Shown: positions 9,945-20,031, counted from the first letter of the stretch. The stretch is 64,000 nt of DNA from Sideroxydans sp. (GCA_028707175.1 JAQTUV010000003.1:372001-436000), one strand, 5' to 3'. Made by a program: numbers and translations. The notes: generated by a model from the sequence alone, not told the origin.

Positions 9945-11651
9945 TTATGCCACAGCAGTTGCGCCATCCCAAGCTGCGCCTGACAGGAATGCCACTCTTC
10001 GGTTAAGGCCGCTGACCAGCGCCTTCAGCGTAGCCGTAACGATGTTCGAATCCATTCCCACGCCGTAACATGCGGCGGCACCCTCGACATTCGCTATTTC
10101 AATGAATGCACAAGCTCGAGCATCACCTGCTTTGGGACTGGCAGTCATGGAGCGCTCCTCGTAACTGTGTACCCGCACAGCGATGCCCGCGTTCTGCAAG
10201 GCATGCACCGCCGCATCGACCGGGCCGTTGCCCTCCCCTTCCAGAAAGTGTGCGACTCCGTTTATTTCCACATTCAGACGTATGCCCTGCATCTCGCCGC
10301 GCTCGTAAAGATGGTGCTCGCGGTAATGCACGGGCGCTGCGCTATCGAGATAAGTCGCCGCGAACAACTGCCAAATTTCCGCCGCGCTGATTTCCCCACC
10401 GTGGCTGTCGGTACGTTGCTGCACCACACCGGAAAACTCGACCTGCAAGCGGCGCGGCATCACGATGCCGTATTCCGCTTCCAGCAAATAGGCGATGCCG
10501 CCTTTGCCGGACTGACTGTTGACGCGGATCACCGAATCGTAACTGCGCCCGACATCCTTGGGGTCTACCGGAAGGTAGGGCACATTCCAGCCCGCATCCG
10601 GCCTCACGGCGGCGAAGCCCTTCTTGATCGCATCCTGATGTGACCCGGAAAACGCGGTAAACACCAAGTCGCCCACGTAAGGATGGCGCGGATGGATCGG
10701 CAACTGGTTGCAATACTCAACCGTGCGCGCCACCGCGTTGATGTCGGAAAAATCCAGCCCCGGCGCGATGCCCTGCGTGTAGAGATTCAAAGCCATGGTC
10801 ACGATATCCACATTGCCGGTGCGCTCGCCGTTGCCAAACAAACAGCCCTCGACGCGCTCGGCACCCGCCATCAGCGCAAGCTCCGCCGCCGCAACCGCCG
10901 TGCCCCGGTCGTTGTGCGTATGCACGCTGAGGATGACGCTGTCGCGACGCGCCAGATGGCGGTGCATCCATTCGATCTGGTCGGCATACACATTCGGCGT
11001 GGCGAGTTCCACCGTGGCGGGCAAGTTGAGGATCACCTTGTTGTCCGGCGTGGCGCCCCATGCCGCAGTCACGGCATCACAGATTTCAAGCGCGAATTCG
11101 GTCTCCGCCGCCGAGAATGTTTCCGGACTGTATTCGAGCACCCATTCTGTTTCCGGCTGTTCTGCGGCAAGTTGTTTAATCAAGGTAACCGCCGACACCG
11201 CCATCTCCACCACCTCGCTCTTGCTCATGCCGAAAACAGTGTCGCGAAAATTTTGCGACACCGGATTGTAGACATGCACGATTGCCCGGCGCGCGCCCTT
11301 GAGCGACTCCATCGTGCGGCGGATCAAATGCTCGCGCGCCTGCGTCAACACCTCGATGCTGACATCCTGCGGGATATGCCCGCCCTCGATCAGCTCGCGC
11401 ACAAAATTGAAATCGGTAGCGGAAGCCGACGGAAACGCGACCTCGATTTCCTTGAAGCCGATGTCGCACAACATGCGGAACATGCGCATCTTGCGCTCCG
11501 CATTCATCGGCTCGAACAGCGCCTGATTGCCGTCGCGCAAGTCGGTGCTCATCCAGATCGGCGGCTGAGTGATGGTGCGGCTGGGCCATTGCCGGTCAGC
11601 CAGATGGAACGCGGGAAACGGGCGATATTTGCTTGCGGGATGCTGCAACAT
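9945..11651 (-). CDS. leuA: 2-isopropylmalate synthase, long LeuA2-type
   Basis: LeuA condenses acetyl-CoA with 2-oxoisovalerate, the first committed step to leucine. The [16 protein letters not shown] motif with the metal-binding aspartate, [39 protein letters not shown], and a C-terminal regulatory domain are visible. The 568-residue form with N-terminal [21 protein letters not shown] is the LeuA2 subtype. The ATG at 11651 has AAGGAG nine bases upstream. Its DNA and that of the divergent Lrp-type gene look richer in G+C than leuB/leuC/leuD, with codons such as GCG and CTG prominent, so the pair may have been acquired as a unit. It heads the leuA-leuC-leuD-leuB-asd-fimV run. Confidence 0.95.
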   Translation of the reverse strand: MLQHPASKYRPFPAFHLADRQWPSRTITQPPIWMSTDLRDGNQALFEPMNAERKMRMFRMLCDIGFKEIEVAFPSASATDFNFVRELIEGGHIPQDVSIEVLTQAREHLIRRTMESLKGARRAIVHVYNPVSQNFRDTVFGMSKSEVVEMAVSAVTLIKQLAAEQPETEWVLEYSPETFSAAETEFALEICDAVTAAWGATPDNKVILNLPATVELATPNVYADQIEWMHRHLARRDSVILSVHTHNDRGTAVAAAELALMAGAERVEGCLFGNGERTGNVDIVTMALNLYTQGIAPGLDFSDINAVARTVEYCNQLPIHPRHPYVGDLVFTAFSGSHQDAIKKGFAAVRPDAGWNVPYLPVDPKDVGRSYDSVIRVNSQSGKGGIAYLLEAEYGIVMPRRLQVEFSGVVQQRTDSHGGEISAAEIWQLFAATYLDSAAPVHYREHHLYERGEMQGIRLNVEINGVAHFLEGEGNGPVDAAVHALQNAGIAVRVHSYEERSMTASPKAGDARACAFIEIANVEGAAACYGVGMDSNIVTATLKALVSGLNRRVAFLSGAAWDGATAVA

Positions 11652-11737
11652 GATGGCTACTCCTTAAAAGAAATCAACGAGTGAAATCATAAAGAGAAAT
11701 CACAAGCATTAGCTTGCGTATTCGCCCATGCAAACCA

Positions 11738-11776
11738 CAATATCAGCAATAATATTGCGCACATCGCCGCAATATT
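11738..11776. promoter_or_regulatory. AT-rich inverted repeat between leuA and Lrp-type gene
   Basis: In the 166-bp divergent intergenic region an exact inverted repeat AATATTGC (11751-11758) / GCAATATT (11769-11776) has its half-sites 18 bp apart, and a third CAATAT lies at 11738. This fits a site for a dimeric regulator binding on one face of the DNA, and the neighbouring Lrp-type protein is the obvious candidate. The binding itself is inference. Confidence 0.5.
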
Positions 11777-11817
11777 TGGAATTATCATTAACGCACAAGA
11801 CTTTCTAGGGGAATATT

Positions 11818-12279
11818 ATGGAACTCGACCGCTACGATTTACAGATTTTGCGCGTGCTGCAAGAAGACGGGCGCATCAGCAATCAGGAGTTGGCCGACCG
11901 CATCAGCCTCACGCCCTCACCCTGCCTGCGCCGCCTGCACGCGCTGGAAGAGTCGGGCCTCATCACCGGCTACCGCGCCCTGCTCGACGCCAAGAAACTC
12001 GGCCTCTCGCTGACCGCGCTAATCCTGATTTCGATGGACCAGCACACGCCGGAACGCCTAGGCAACTTCGAAACCAAAGTGGCGGAAATTCCCGATGTGC
12101 TGGAATGCCTGCTGATTACCGGACAAGATGCCGACTACCAGCTCAAGGTGGTGGTGAAAGATATGGATGCTTATCAGGAACTGTTGCTCAATCGCATCAC
12201 CCGCATCAAGGGCGTGACCGGCGTACACACCAGCTTTGTGTTGCGCCGGGTCGTGGACAAAACTGCTTTGCCGCTTTAA
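11818..12279 (+). CDS. Lrp/AsnC family transcription regulator
   Basis: A 153-residue protein with the Lrp plan: N-terminal winged helix (LDRYDLQILRVLQEDGRISNQELADRISLTPSPCLRRLHALEESGLI) and a C-terminal RAM ligand-sensing domain (ECLLITGQDADYQLKVVVKDMDAYQELL). It is divergent from leuA with a shared 166-bp control region, so regulation of leuA in response to an amino acid, probably leucine, is the simplest inference. The ATG at 11818 follows AGGGGAATATT. Elevated G+C like leuA. Confidence 0.92.
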   Translation: MELDRYDLQILRVLQEDGRISNQELADRISLTPSPCLRRLHALEESGLITGYRALLDAKKLGLSLTALILISMDQHTPERLGNFETKVAEIPDVLECLLITGQDADYQLKVVVKDMDAYQELLLNRITRIKGVTGVHTSFVLRRVVDKTALPL

Positions 12280-12325
12280 CTCCCCCCTGTGTAGCCAGGT
12301 TGCGAGATGCAAGCCCACTCTTGTG

Positions 12326-13882
12326 CTACGCCAACTTCACCAGCGCATACTCCAAGCTATCCGACAACGCATGCCAACTGGCGTCGATGATGTTGGTGCT
12401 GGCGCCGACCGTCGTCCACACATGGCCGCCGCCTTGGAAGGTAATGAGCACGCGGATCTGCGCGGAAGTGCCGTTGGCACTGTCCAAAATACGTACCTTG
12501 TAATCGATCAGACGCACCGTCTTAAGTACGGGATAGGCTGACGACAAAGCGCTACGCAAAGCGGTAGACAGCGCGTTCACTGGACCATTGCCCTCAGCCG
12601 CCATGAACTTCACCTCGTCCCCCACCTTGACCTTGGCCGTCGCTTCCGACAACAAGCCACGACTCTGACGACGCTCGGTAATGACGAAATAATCGATCAA
12701 CTCGAATGGCTTTTTATATTCGGGGCGCAGGCGATGTAGCATCAATTCCATGCTAGCTTCCGCCGCCTCGAAAGTGAAACCTTCATGCTCCAGATGCTTG
12801 ATGTGGTTGAGTACCTTTTGCGCACTCTCGTTATCGAGATCGATGCCTATTGCCTTGGCTTGGAACTGGATGTTGCCGCGCCCTGACAGCTCAGACACGA
12901 CCGAACGCATCTCGTTACCGACCAAAGCGGGGTCGATATGTTGATAGGTATCCGCCGCCTTCAGCATCGCCGCAACATGGATGCCACCCTTGTGCGCAAA
13001 GGCGCTATGACCAATGTAGGGCGCATGGTTGTAATGCTTGAGGTTGACCACTTCGGCCACGTAATGCGAGAGCGAAGTGATCTCACGCAACTGCGCAGCC
13101 GTCACCGCTTGTTTACCCATCTTAAGTTGCAGATTGGGGATGATAGTGGTCAGGTTAGCGTTACCGACGCGCTCGCCGTAACCATTAATGGTGCCTTGAA
13201 CTTGCAAACAGCCTCCACGAACTGCTGCTAGCGAATTTGCGACGCCGCAGCCACTGTCGTTATGGCAATGCGCCCCAAGCGGGGTGCTGATGTGCTTCTT
13301 CACCTCACGCACGATGTCTTCCACTTCCCACGGCAACTTGCCACCGTTGGTCTCGCACAACACCAGCCAGTCCGCACCTGCATCAGCAGCCGCTTTCAAG
13401 GTCGCCAACGCGTAATCTTTGTTCGCGATAAAGCCATCGAAAAAATGCTCGGCATCGAACATCACCTCACGCCCCTTGGATTTCATGTAGGCGACGCTGT
13501 CGCGGATCATGGCGAGGTTCTCTTCTAGCGTGGCGGACAACACCACCTTCACGTGATAGTCGGAACTCTTGCCCACCATGGTGACCACGGGCGTCTGCGC
13601 ATCCAACAAGGCTTGCAGATTGGTGTCTTGCTCGCACTGCAAACTTTTTTGACGTGTACGCCCGAATGCCGCGAGCTTGGCAGCCCCCAGATCCAACTTC
13701 GCCGCACGCGCAAAGAACTCAGCATCTTTGGGATTAGAGCCCGGCCAACCGCCTTCGATGTAGTGGAAACCAAAATCGGCCAAGCGCTTGGCGATTGCCA
13801 GCTTGTCATCAACCGATAGGGAGATGTCCTCGCGCTGCGTACCGTCGCGCAGCGTGGTGTCGTATAGGAATACTTGGCTCAT
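12326..13882 (-). CDS. cimA: (R)-citramalate synthase
   Basis: CimA condenses acetyl-CoA and pyruvate to (R)-citramalate, giving 2-oxobutyrate for isoleucine without threonine deaminase. The LeuA-like barrel is seen in LYDTTLRDGTQREDISLS and GAHCHNDSGCGVANSLAAV, but HYIEGGWPGSNPKDAEFF and the KGREVMFDAEHFFDG segment are citramalate-synthase type, and the C-terminal regulatory domain ends in VWTTVGASTNIIDASWHALSDS. Length 518 fits. Homocitrate synthase or LeuA are less likely because of these motifs. It is convergent with the Lrp-type gene and may rely on LeuCD and LeuB for the next steps. Confidence 0.92.
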   Translation of the reverse strand: MSQVFLYDTTLRDGTQREDISLSVDDKLAIAKRLADFGFHYIEGGWPGSNPKDAEFFARAAKLDLGAAKLAAFGRTRQKSLQCEQDTNLQALLDAQTPVVTMVGKSSDYHVKVVLSATLEENLAMIRDSVAYMKSKGREVMFDAEHFFDGFIANKDYALATLKAAADAGADWLVLCETNGGKLPWEVEDIVREVKKHISTPLGAHCHNDSGCGVANSLAAVRGGCLQVQGTINGYGERVGNANLTTIIPNLQLKMGKQAVTAAQLREITSLSHYVAEVVNLKHYNHAPYIGHSAFAHKGGIHVAAMLKAADTYQHIDPALVGNEMRSVVSELSGRGNIQFQAKAIGIDLDNESAQKVLNHIKHLEHEGFTFEAAEASMELMLHRLRPEYKKPFELIDYFVITERRQSRGLLSEATAKVKVGDEVKFMAAEGNGPVNALSTALRSALSSAYPVLKTVRLIDYKVRILDSANGTSAQIRVLITFQGGGHVWTTVGASTNIIDASWHALSDSLEYALVKLA

Positions 13883-14026
13883 AGTGTTATCACTCGTTGA
13901 GAAGGCGCGCAGTTTATCACTCCAACTGATTATTCTGATTCAGGCTCATCGACCTACTTTTCAAAATTCCTCGACCACACTTTCCTCTAAAATAAGCACA
14001 CACCCCACTCAACTGCTGAGACTGCC

Positions 14027-14596
14027 ATGAAGAAAAGCTTGTTTTTCATTTTGCCCCTCTTATCTTTGCTCAACGCCTGCTCCACATTAAGTGAAAAGGA
14101 ATGCCATAACTCCGACTGGCATCAACTCGGCGTACAAGATGGTCGTTCGGGAATGCCTGATAGACGCATAGACGACTACGCCGACTCCTGCAAAGAATAT
14201 GGCATCCGTCCAGATACCCAACAATACCTAGCAGGACGCGAAATTGGTTTGAAGCAATACTGTGTCCCCAGCAATGCTTTTCGTACGGGTTTGAATGGCG
14301 AAGAATATCAAGGCGTTTGCCCCACAGATATCGACATGACTTTCCATATCAACAACACCGCCGCATTGAATGTTTACAAAGCAAGGATACGCATCAAAGA
14401 CCTCGATAGTCGCCTAGACCGTTTGGAGCACGAGCTTTTGGAAAAAGACAAATCGGAGAAAGACCGCTTGCGCTTACGCAAAGAAGCGCGCGATTTAGAT
14501 CGCGACCGTGACCGCCTGAAGGCCGATCTACGCTTCGAAGAACATGAGCTTGAAAAGCGAATGGAAGAGGAGCGTTACCGAACAACCCAGCGTTAA
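14027..14596 (+). CDS. DUF2799-type lipoprotein
   Basis: A 189-residue protein with a lipoprotein signal (MKKSLFFILPLLSLLNACST; lipobox LLNAC, Cys18). The middle part (WHQLGVQDGRSGMPDRRIDDYADSCKEYGI and YLAGREIGLKQYC) has the repeated W-x-x-x-G-x-x-D-G pattern of DUF2799 proteins. The C-terminal third is a highly charged coiled coil (LDSRLDRLEHELLEKDKSEKDRLRLRKEARDLDRDRDRLK). Probably anchored in a membrane facing the periplasm; function not known. Stands alone between convergent genes. Confidence 0.75.
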   Translation: MKKSLFFILPLLSLLNACSTLSEKECHNSDWHQLGVQDGRSGMPDRRIDDYADSCKEYGIRPDTQQYLAGREIGLKQYCVPSNAFRTGLNGEEYQGVCPTDIDMTFHINNTAALNVYKARIRIKDLDSRLDRLEHELLEKDKSEKDRLRLRKEARDLDRDRDRLKADLRFEEHELEKRMEEERYRTTQR

Positions 14597-14663
14597 AAAG
14601 GCATGATTAAGGCCGTTCGCCCTGAGCTTATCAAAGGAACTTACTCAGTTGATTAATCACTCA

Positions 14664-15815
14664 TCAACCCTTTCGATAACGGCTTTGCCAAGCCATTAAG
14701 AACAGCCCGAACAATGCCATAGCGGCACTGAACGAGTACAAAGCGCTCGCCCCCCAGTGTTGCCAGATTGGGCCGCTCACCAAGCCACCCAACACCCCAC
14801 CTGCGCCATAGGTGAAACTACCAAACAGTGCCTGACCTTTGGACTGATGCCGGCCTTTGAAGAACTCATGCACCAACCCCACCGAGGCGGCGTGGTAAGC
14901 GCCAAAGGTCAACGCATGCAGCACCTGCGCAAACAGCAACAAACCGACCACATCCACCGTCCATCCAATAAGCATAAAGCGCAGCACTGCCGCGCTGAAG
15001 CTGATGAGCAGGATGCGCGTAAAGCCGAATCGCTTCACCAACGCAGGCATCAGGAAGAACACCCCTATCTCGCAGATGACCCCCAACGCCCACAGAGCAC
15101 CGACTGCGGTCTTGGTATAGCCATGTTCGACCAGATAGATGGAGAAGAAAGTGTAATAAGGACCGTGCGCCACCGACATTAAGAAGCAGGCTCCCAACAA
15201 CGCCAGCACCTGAGGCTGCATCACGATCTGGCGGATCGGTTGATGATCGGTATGGTGCGCCAACACCTCAGTCTTCGGTATTTGCCGCGCAAATATAAGG
15301 ATGCCGATCTCGCACACCAGCCCCGCCCACAGTAGCCAAGCAATGGCGATGTAGTCAAAAGCGAACCCCAAACCAACAACGGCCACAATGAAACCAATTG
15401 ATCCCCAAGAACGGATGCGGCCGTAATGTGCCGTGTTCTTACCTAAGTATGTCAGCGTCGTCGCCTCTACCAGAGGCATAGATGCGCTCCAAAAGAAACT
15501 CATCAAACACAATACAAAGAATAAGCCCCAGAAATCGGTAGTAAAAAACACCCCCAAATAAAACACCGCACTCAAGGTCGCCGCTACCTGAACCACCAGC
15601 AATCGTTTGCCTGTATGGTCAGCCAGCCAACCCCAGATGTTAGGCGCGACCATACGCATCACAGGCGAAATGGACATCAAGATGGAAATCTCAATGGGCG
15701 TGAAATGGATGGATTGCAGATACAAGCTCCAATAGGGCGAGAACATCCCTACGAAGGCGTAATAGAAAAAATAGAAACCGGCGATGCGCCAGTGATAGTT
15801 CTTTGTGGGGTACAT
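14664..15815 (-). CDS. MFS transporter of the HcaT-like (MFS_1_like) group
   Basis: About 383 residues with twelve hydrophobic segments. The N-terminal WRIAGFYFFYYAFVGMFSPYWSLYLQS and the WGWLADHTGKRLL loop fit the MFS_1_like group that includes the phenylpropionate permease HcaT and nucleoside carriers. The substrate cannot be read from sequence. The track's start at 15839 is a GTG; the ATG at 15815 puts the charged leader directly before helix 1. Monocistronic, convergent with the DUF2799 gene. Confidence 0.8.
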   Translation of the reverse strand: MYPTKNYHWRIAGFYFFYYAFVGMFSPYWSLYLQSIHFTPIEISILMSISPVMRMVAPNIWGWLADHTGKRLLVVQVAATLSAVFYLGVFFTTDFWGLFFVLCLMSFFWSASMPLVEATTLTYLGKNTAHYGRIRSWGSIGFIVAVVGLGFAFDYIAIAWLLWAGLVCEIGILIFARQIPKTEVLAHHTDHQPIRQIVMQPQVLALLGACFLMSVAHGPYYTFFSIYLVEHGYTKTAVGALWALGVICEIGVFFLMPALVKRFGFTRILLISFSAAVLRFMLIGWTVDVVGLLLFAQVLHALTFGAYHAASVGLVHEFFKGRHQSKGQALFGSFTYGAGGVLGGLVSGPIWQHWGASALYSFSAAMALFGLFLMAWQSRYRKG

Positions 15816-15876
15816 AACAGACGGGCTTCGAATCGGCACGCATTATGGCATGCGACGATAAATTTTCACTTTGGCT

Positions 15877-15904
15877 CTTGAAATCTCCAACCCCACCCCA
15901 ATTT
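15877..15904 (+). promoter_or_regulatory. sigma-32-type heat-shock promoter of grpE
   Basis: CTTGAAA, 12 bases, then CCCCAATTT. This is very close to the heat-shock consensus CTTGAAA N11-15 CCCCATNT and sits 28 bases before the grpE start. Confidence 0.82.
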
Positions 15905-15931
15905 GGCACAAGTCGAAATCAGGAGAGAAGC

Positions 15932-16447
15932 ATGGAACAGAACGATACACCCCAAACCGAACAAGCCGCCGCACCCGCAGAAACCATGCCCAGCATGGAA
16001 GAGATGCTGAAAGCAGCCGAACTCAAGGCGCAAGAACACTATGACGCTTGGATGTATGCCAAGGCCGAAGGTGAGAACATCCGCCGCCGCGCAGCTGAAG
16101 ATGTAAGCAAAGCGCAGAAATTTGCCGTGGAACGTTTTTCTAACGAAATGTTAGCTGTGATGGATAGCCTGCAAGCGGGTATGTCTGTGCAGACAGAAAA
16201 CATCGAGAGCTTCAAAAGCGGCATGGAATTGACGATGAAGCAGCTAACAAGCGTGTTCGACAAGTTCAACATTAAGGAAATTAACCCAGTCGGCGAAAAG
16301 CTTGATCCGCATAAACACCAAGCGATTGGCATGATTGAAAGCGAGCAAGAAGCGAACACGGTGGTGAGCGTGATGCAGAAGGGCTATAGCCTGAACGATC
16401 GCGTCATGCGCCCTGCTCTGGTGATGGTTGCAAAGGCGAAGGACTGA
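15932..16447 (+). CDS. grpE: nucleotide exchange factor GrpE
   Basis: GrpE releases ADP from DnaK. Visible are the long N-terminal helix with [37 protein letters not shown] and the C-terminal beta domain ending in [16 protein letters not shown]. The ATG at 15932 has AGGAGAG seven bases upstream and gives 171 residues; the track's start at 15845 lies upstream of the promoter. It is followed by dnaK with its own promoter. Confidence 0.96.
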   Translation: MEQNDTPQTEQAAAPAETMPSMEEMLKAAELKAQEHYDAWMYAKAEGENIRRRAAEDVSKAQKFAVERFSNEMLAVMDSLQAGMSVQTENIESFKSGMELTMKQLTSVFDKFNIKEINPVGEKLDPHKHQAIGMIESEQEANTVVSVMQKGYSLNDRVMRPALVMVAKAKD

Positions 16448-16463
16448 GTCATCCCCATCCTAA

Positions 16464-16485
16464 CCTTCCCCCTCAAAGGGGAAGG
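16464..16485. repeat. CCTTCCCC...GGGGAAGG palindrome
   Basis: Perfect 8-bp stem with six-base loop between grpE and dnaK, followed by AATAAAT. A related, imperfect copy is at 30768. It may be a short dispersed palindrome or a weak terminator of grpE. Confidence 0.5.
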
Positions 16486-16502
16486 AATAAATTAGCGGCA
16501 CA

Positions 16503-16530
16503 CTTGAAATATCCAGCGCCGCCCTGATGT
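16503..16530 (+). promoter_or_regulatory. probable sigma-32-type promoter of dnaK
   Basis: CTTGAAA, 12 bases, then CCCTGATGT, with the same spacing as the grpE promoter. The -35 part is perfect, the -10 part is a weaker match. It lies 57 bases before the dnaK start. Confidence 0.62.
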
Positions 16531-16586
16531 TAGGCGGCAAGCAACAACATTCATTCTTAAAGCATTTAACTGAAAGGAACAGCATC

Positions 16587-18515
16587 ATGGGAAAAATCAT
16601 TGGTATTGACTTGGGCACCACAAACTCTTGCGTAGCCGTCATGGAAAATGGCAAGACGAAGGTCATTGAGAACGCAGAAGGTACGCGCACAACGCCTTCC
16701 ATCATCGCCTACATGGAAGATGGTGAAGTCTTGGTGGGCGCGCCCGCTAAACGTCAGGCTGTGACCAACCCAAAGAACACCCTATACGGCGTGAAGCGTC
16801 TGATTGGTCGTCGCTTTGAAGAGCCTATGGTTCAAAAAGACATCAGCATGGTTCCTTACTCCATCGTTAAAGCCAAGAACGGCGATGCATGGATCAAGGT
16901 TCGCGATAAAGATATTTCTGCACCAGAAATCTCCGCTGAAATTTTGATGAAGATGAAGAAGACCGCTGAAGACTACTTGGGTGAGACTGTCACCGAAGCC
17001 GTTATCACCGTGCCTGCTTACTTCAACGATGCACAACGCCAAGCCACTAAAGACGCTGGCCGTATCGCCGGTCTAGATGTGAAGCGCATCATCAACGAAC
17101 CAACAGCGGCTGCGCTGGCGTTCGGTATGGACAAACAAGAAGGCGACCGCAAGATCGCGGTGTATGACTTGGGCGGCGGTACGTTCGACGTCTCCATCAT
17201 TGAAATCGCTGAGATCGACGGTGAACACCAGTTCGAAGTGTTGTCCACCAACGGTGACACCTTCCTCGGCGGTGAAGACTTCGACATGCGCATCATCGAC
17301 TTCCTGATCGACGAGTTCAAAAAGGAAAGCGGCGTTGATCTGAAGAAAGACATGCTGGCTCTGCAACGTCTGAAGGACGCTGCTGAAAAAGCGAAGATCG
17401 AATTGTCTTCTGCACAACAAACCGAAGTGAACCTGCCTTACATCACTGCGGATGCCACAGGCCCTAAGCACTTGGCCGTGAAAATCACTCGCGCCAAGTT
17501 GGAAAGCTTGGTGGAAGAACTGATCGCACGCACCATCGAGCCATGCCGTATCGCCATGAAGGATGCGGGCGTAACTAATGCCGACATCGCTGACGTGATT
17601 TTGGTCGGTGGTCAGACTCGTATGCCCAAAGTACAAGACAAGGTCAAAGAGTTCTTTGGCAAAGAGCCACGTAAAGACGTGAATCCTGACGAAGCCGTAG
17701 CGGTTGGCGCGGCCATCCAAGGCGGCGTGTTGCAAGGCGAAGTAAAAGACGTGCTGTTGCTGGACGTGACTCCATTGTCTCTGGGTATTGAGACCATGGG
17801 CGGCGTGATGACAAAACTCATCAAGAAGAACACAACGATCCCTACCAAGGCATCACAAGTGTTCTCCACAGCGGATGACAACCAATCTGCGGTGACCATC
17901 CACGTGCTGCAAGGCGAGCGTGAAGTCACTTCAGGCAATAAGAGCTTGGGCCAATTCAATCTGTCAGACATTCCACCTGCACCACGTGGCATGCCACAGA
18001 TCGAAGTGACCTTCAACATCGATGCTAACGGTATCTTGCATGTGGGCGCGAAAGATAAAGCCACAGGTAAAGAAGCTAACATCACCATCAAAGCAAGTTC
18101 TGGTTTGAGCGAAGAAGAAATTCAACGCATGGTGGCTGATGCTGAAGCCCACGCTGATGACGACAAAAAGTCAGTTGAACTGGTTGGTGCACGTAACCAA
18201 TTAGACGGCCTCATCCACTCCACTAACAAGTCGATGAAGGAATACGGCGAGCAATTGTCTGCTGATGAGAAGGCTGCGATCGAAGCTGCCCTCAAAGAAG
18301 CAGAAGAAGTAGTTAAGGGCGACGATAAGGCGGCCATTGATGCCAAGTCTGAAGCATTGGCAACAGCTGCGCAAAAACTGGGCGAAAAGATGTACGCCGC
18401 AGAACAAGCTAAGGCACAAGCATCTGGTGCTGAAGGTGGCGCGCAAGCTGAACAGCCAAAACACGACGACAACGTAGTGGATGCTGAATTCACCGAAGTG
18501 AAGGATAAGAAGTAA
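16587..18515 (+). CDS. dnaK: chaperone DnaK (Hsp70)
   Basis: Hsp70 with the ATPase start [60 protein letters not shown], the phosphate-binding [12 protein letters not shown], the interdomain region [17 protein letters not shown], and a C-terminal [15 protein letters not shown] matching the EEVD-like tail of bacterial DnaK. Start at ATG 16587 (GAAAGGA upstream) gives 642 residues; the track's start adds an unsupported leader. A strong terminator follows. Confidence 0.98.
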   Translation: MGKIIGIDLGTTNSCVAVMENGKTKVIENAEGTRTTPSIIAYMEDGEVLVGAPAKRQAVTNPKNTLYGVKRLIGRRFEEPMVQKDISMVPYSIVKAKNGDAWIKVRDKDISAPEISAEILMKMKKTAEDYLGETVTEAVITVPAYFNDAQRQATKDAGRIAGLDVKRIINEPTAAALAFGMDKQEGDRKIAVYDLGGGTFDVSIIEIAEIDGEHQFEVLSTNGDTFLGGEDFDMRIIDFLIDEFKKESGVDLKKDMLALQRLKDAAEKAKIELSSAQQTEVNLPYITADATGPKHLAVKITRAKLESLVEELIARTIEPCRIAMKDAGVTNADIADVILVGGQTRMPKVQDKVKEFFGKEPRKDVNPDEAVAVGAAIQGGVLQGEVKDVLLLDVTPLSLGIETMGGVMTKLIKKNTTIPTKASQVFSTADDNQSAVTIHVLQGEREVTSGNKSLGQFNLSDIPPAPRGMPQIEVTFNIDANGILHVGAKDKATGKEANITIKASSGLSEEEIQRMVADAEAHADDDKKSVELVGARNQLDGLIHSTNKSMKEYGEQLSADEKAAIEAALKEAEEVVKGDDKAAIDAKSEALATAAQKLGEKMYAAEQAKAQASGAEGGAQAEQPKHDDNVVDAEFTEVKDKK

Positions 18516-18526
18516 GCAATATGTGG

Positions 18527-18562
18527 TTGCGGTTTGAGTTTACTCAAACCGCAATTTTATTT
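18527..18562 (+). terminator. rho-independent terminator after dnaK
   Basis: A 12-bp perfect stem TTGCGGTTTGAG / CTCAAACCGCAA with a four-base loop followed by TTTTATTT, 12 bases after the dnaK stop. Confidence 0.92.
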
Positions 18563-18693
18563 AGATGAGTGATTTTAGGCAGATGGGGAGAGAAGGCTGT
18601 TCGAATCAGCAGCATCAACTAGCGAAGCATATCGTGATATTTGATTTTGAAATTTCCAAAAACACTGCCGTAATTGAATCCAAGGAGATAGAT

Positions 18694-18831
18694 ATGAAAA
18701 ATAGCCGATCAAATCGCAGTACTAGCGTTGTAAGCAATACCATGGTTGTCCGTTTTAAAGCAGAACTAATAGCTCTATTCACGGCTGCCTCGCTAGTTAT
18801 GATGCCCGGTATCGGCGACCTCTCTTCCTAA
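18694..18831 (+). CDS. 45-residue ORF between dnaK and dnaJ
   Basis: Within the longer track ORF (18565-18831) an ATG at 18694 is preceded by AAGGAG at a six-base distance, a much better start than the upstream one. The product begins MKNSRSNRSTSVVSNTM, is basic at the N-terminus and has one hydrophobic stretch (LIALFTAASLVMMPGIG), so a small membrane-associated peptide is possible. It lies after the dnaK terminator and ends 48 bases before dnaJ. I do not recognise a family. The ribosome site is the main support. Confidence 0.45.
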   Translation: MKNSRSNRSTSVVSNTMVVRFKAELIALFTAASLVMMPGIGDLSS

Positions 18832-18879
18832 AATCATTTTTCAAAAATGAATAAAGAATTACGCTAACAACTCACAATC

Positions 18880-20010
18880 ATGTCAAAAAAAGATTATTAC
18901 GAAGTTCTCGGCGTGAACCGCGATGCCTCTGATGAGGACATCAAAAAATCCTATCGCAAACTGGCGATGAAGTTCCACCCTGACCGCAACCCAGACAATC
19001 CGAAGGCGGAAGAACAGTTTAAAGAAGCGAAAGAAGCCTACGAAACCTTGTCCGACGGACAAAAGCGTGCGGCCTATGATCAGTATGGCCACTCTGCTTT
19101 TGAGGCAGGCGGCATGGGCGGCGGCAATCCTTTTGGTGCGGGTGGTGCAGGTGCGCAAGGTTTCGATTTTGGGGACATTTTCGGTGATATTTTCGGCGGT
19201 GGACGCGGTGGTCGAAGCCAGCAGCAACGCGGCTCTGACTTGCGTTACAACATGGAGATCACGCTAGAAGAAGCAGCACGCGGTGCGGAAAAACAAATTC
19301 GCATCCCTGTGATGGAAGAGTGCGGCACGTGTAGTGGTTCAGGCGCTAAGCCAGGTACAACCGCCTCCACTTGCCAAACTTGCGCAGGCCACGGCCAAGT
19401 GCGTATGCAGCAAGGCTTCTTCTCGGTACAACAGACCTGCCCTCGCTGTCACGGTAGCGGTAAGCAAATCAGCTCACCTTGCAAAGACTGTAGCGGCTCG
19501 GGTCGTCAGAAAAAACAGAAGACGTTGGAGATTAAAATCCCAGCGGGTATCGATACAGGAATGCGTCTGCGTCACAGCGGTCACGGTGAAGCAGGTAGTC
19601 ACGGTGCGCCACATGGTGATTTGTATGTAGAGATTCACATCAAACAACATGCTGTGTTCCAACGCGATGGAGATGATTTGCATTGCGAGATGCCAATTAG
19701 CTTCAGCACGGCTGCGCTCGGTGGCGAAATCGAAATCCCGACGCTAGACGGCAAAGCCAGCATCAAGATTCCCGCCGAAACACAAAGCGGAAAAGTATTC
19801 CGTCTACGCGGAAAAGGGATCAAGGGCATGCGTACCCACCAGCACGGCGACTTACATTGCCATGTGATTGTGGAGACACCAGCTAGTCTGACGGAACGCC
19901 AAAAAGAGCTGCTACGCGAATTCGAAAGCATCAGCCAAGGTGATGCGGCACGTCATAGTCCACGTGCGAAATCTTGGATGGGTAAGGTAAAGGATTTCTT
20001 CGGGCAGTAA
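18880..20010 (+). CDS. dnaJ: chaperone DnaJ (Hsp40)
   Basis: Type I J-protein that delivers substrates to DnaK and triggers its ATPase. In order: J domain (residues 1-70) with HPD in [11 protein letters not shown], a Gly/Phe-rich linker ([32 protein letters not shown]), four zinc-binding CxxCxGxG motifs ([32 protein letters not shown]), and the C-terminal substrate-binding domain. 376 residues, normal. The start has little ribosome site, so read-through from the preceding small ORF might aid translation. Confidence 0.98.
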   Translation: MSKKDYYEVLGVNRDASDEDIKKSYRKLAMKFHPDRNPDNPKAEEQFKEAKEAYETLSDGQKRAAYDQYGHSAFEAGGMGGGNPFGAGGAGAQGFDFGDIFGDIFGGGRGGRSQQQRGSDLRYNMEITLEEAARGAEKQIRIPVMEECGTCSGSGAKPGTTASTCQTCAGHGQVRMQQGFFSVQQTCPRCHGSGKQISSPCKDCSGSGRQKKQKTLEIKIPAGIDTGMRLRHSGHGEAGSHGAPHGDLYVEIHIKQHAVFQRDGDDLHCEMPISFSTAALGGEIEIPTLDGKASIKIPAETQSGKVFRLRGKGIKGMRTHQHGDLHCHVIVETPASLTERQKELLREFESISQGDAARHSPRAKSWMGKVKDFFGQ

Positions 20011-20031
20011 TTGAATGAGGTAGAGGTGTTT

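Noticed and set aside
10683-11684. 333-residue plus-strand ORF
   Set aside because: Antisense of leuA; Arg/His-rich composition typical of a shadow in G+C-rich coding DNA.
14606-14645. GTTCGCCCTGAGCTTATCAAAGG considered as mobile element
   Set aside because: It resembles a fragment of a very common dispersed repeat, without partner arm or transposase; too short to call.
18640-18680. TTTTGAAA near dnaJ considered as a third sigma-32 promoter
   Set aside because: No C-rich -10 at the right distance; the match is much weaker than for grpE and dnaK.
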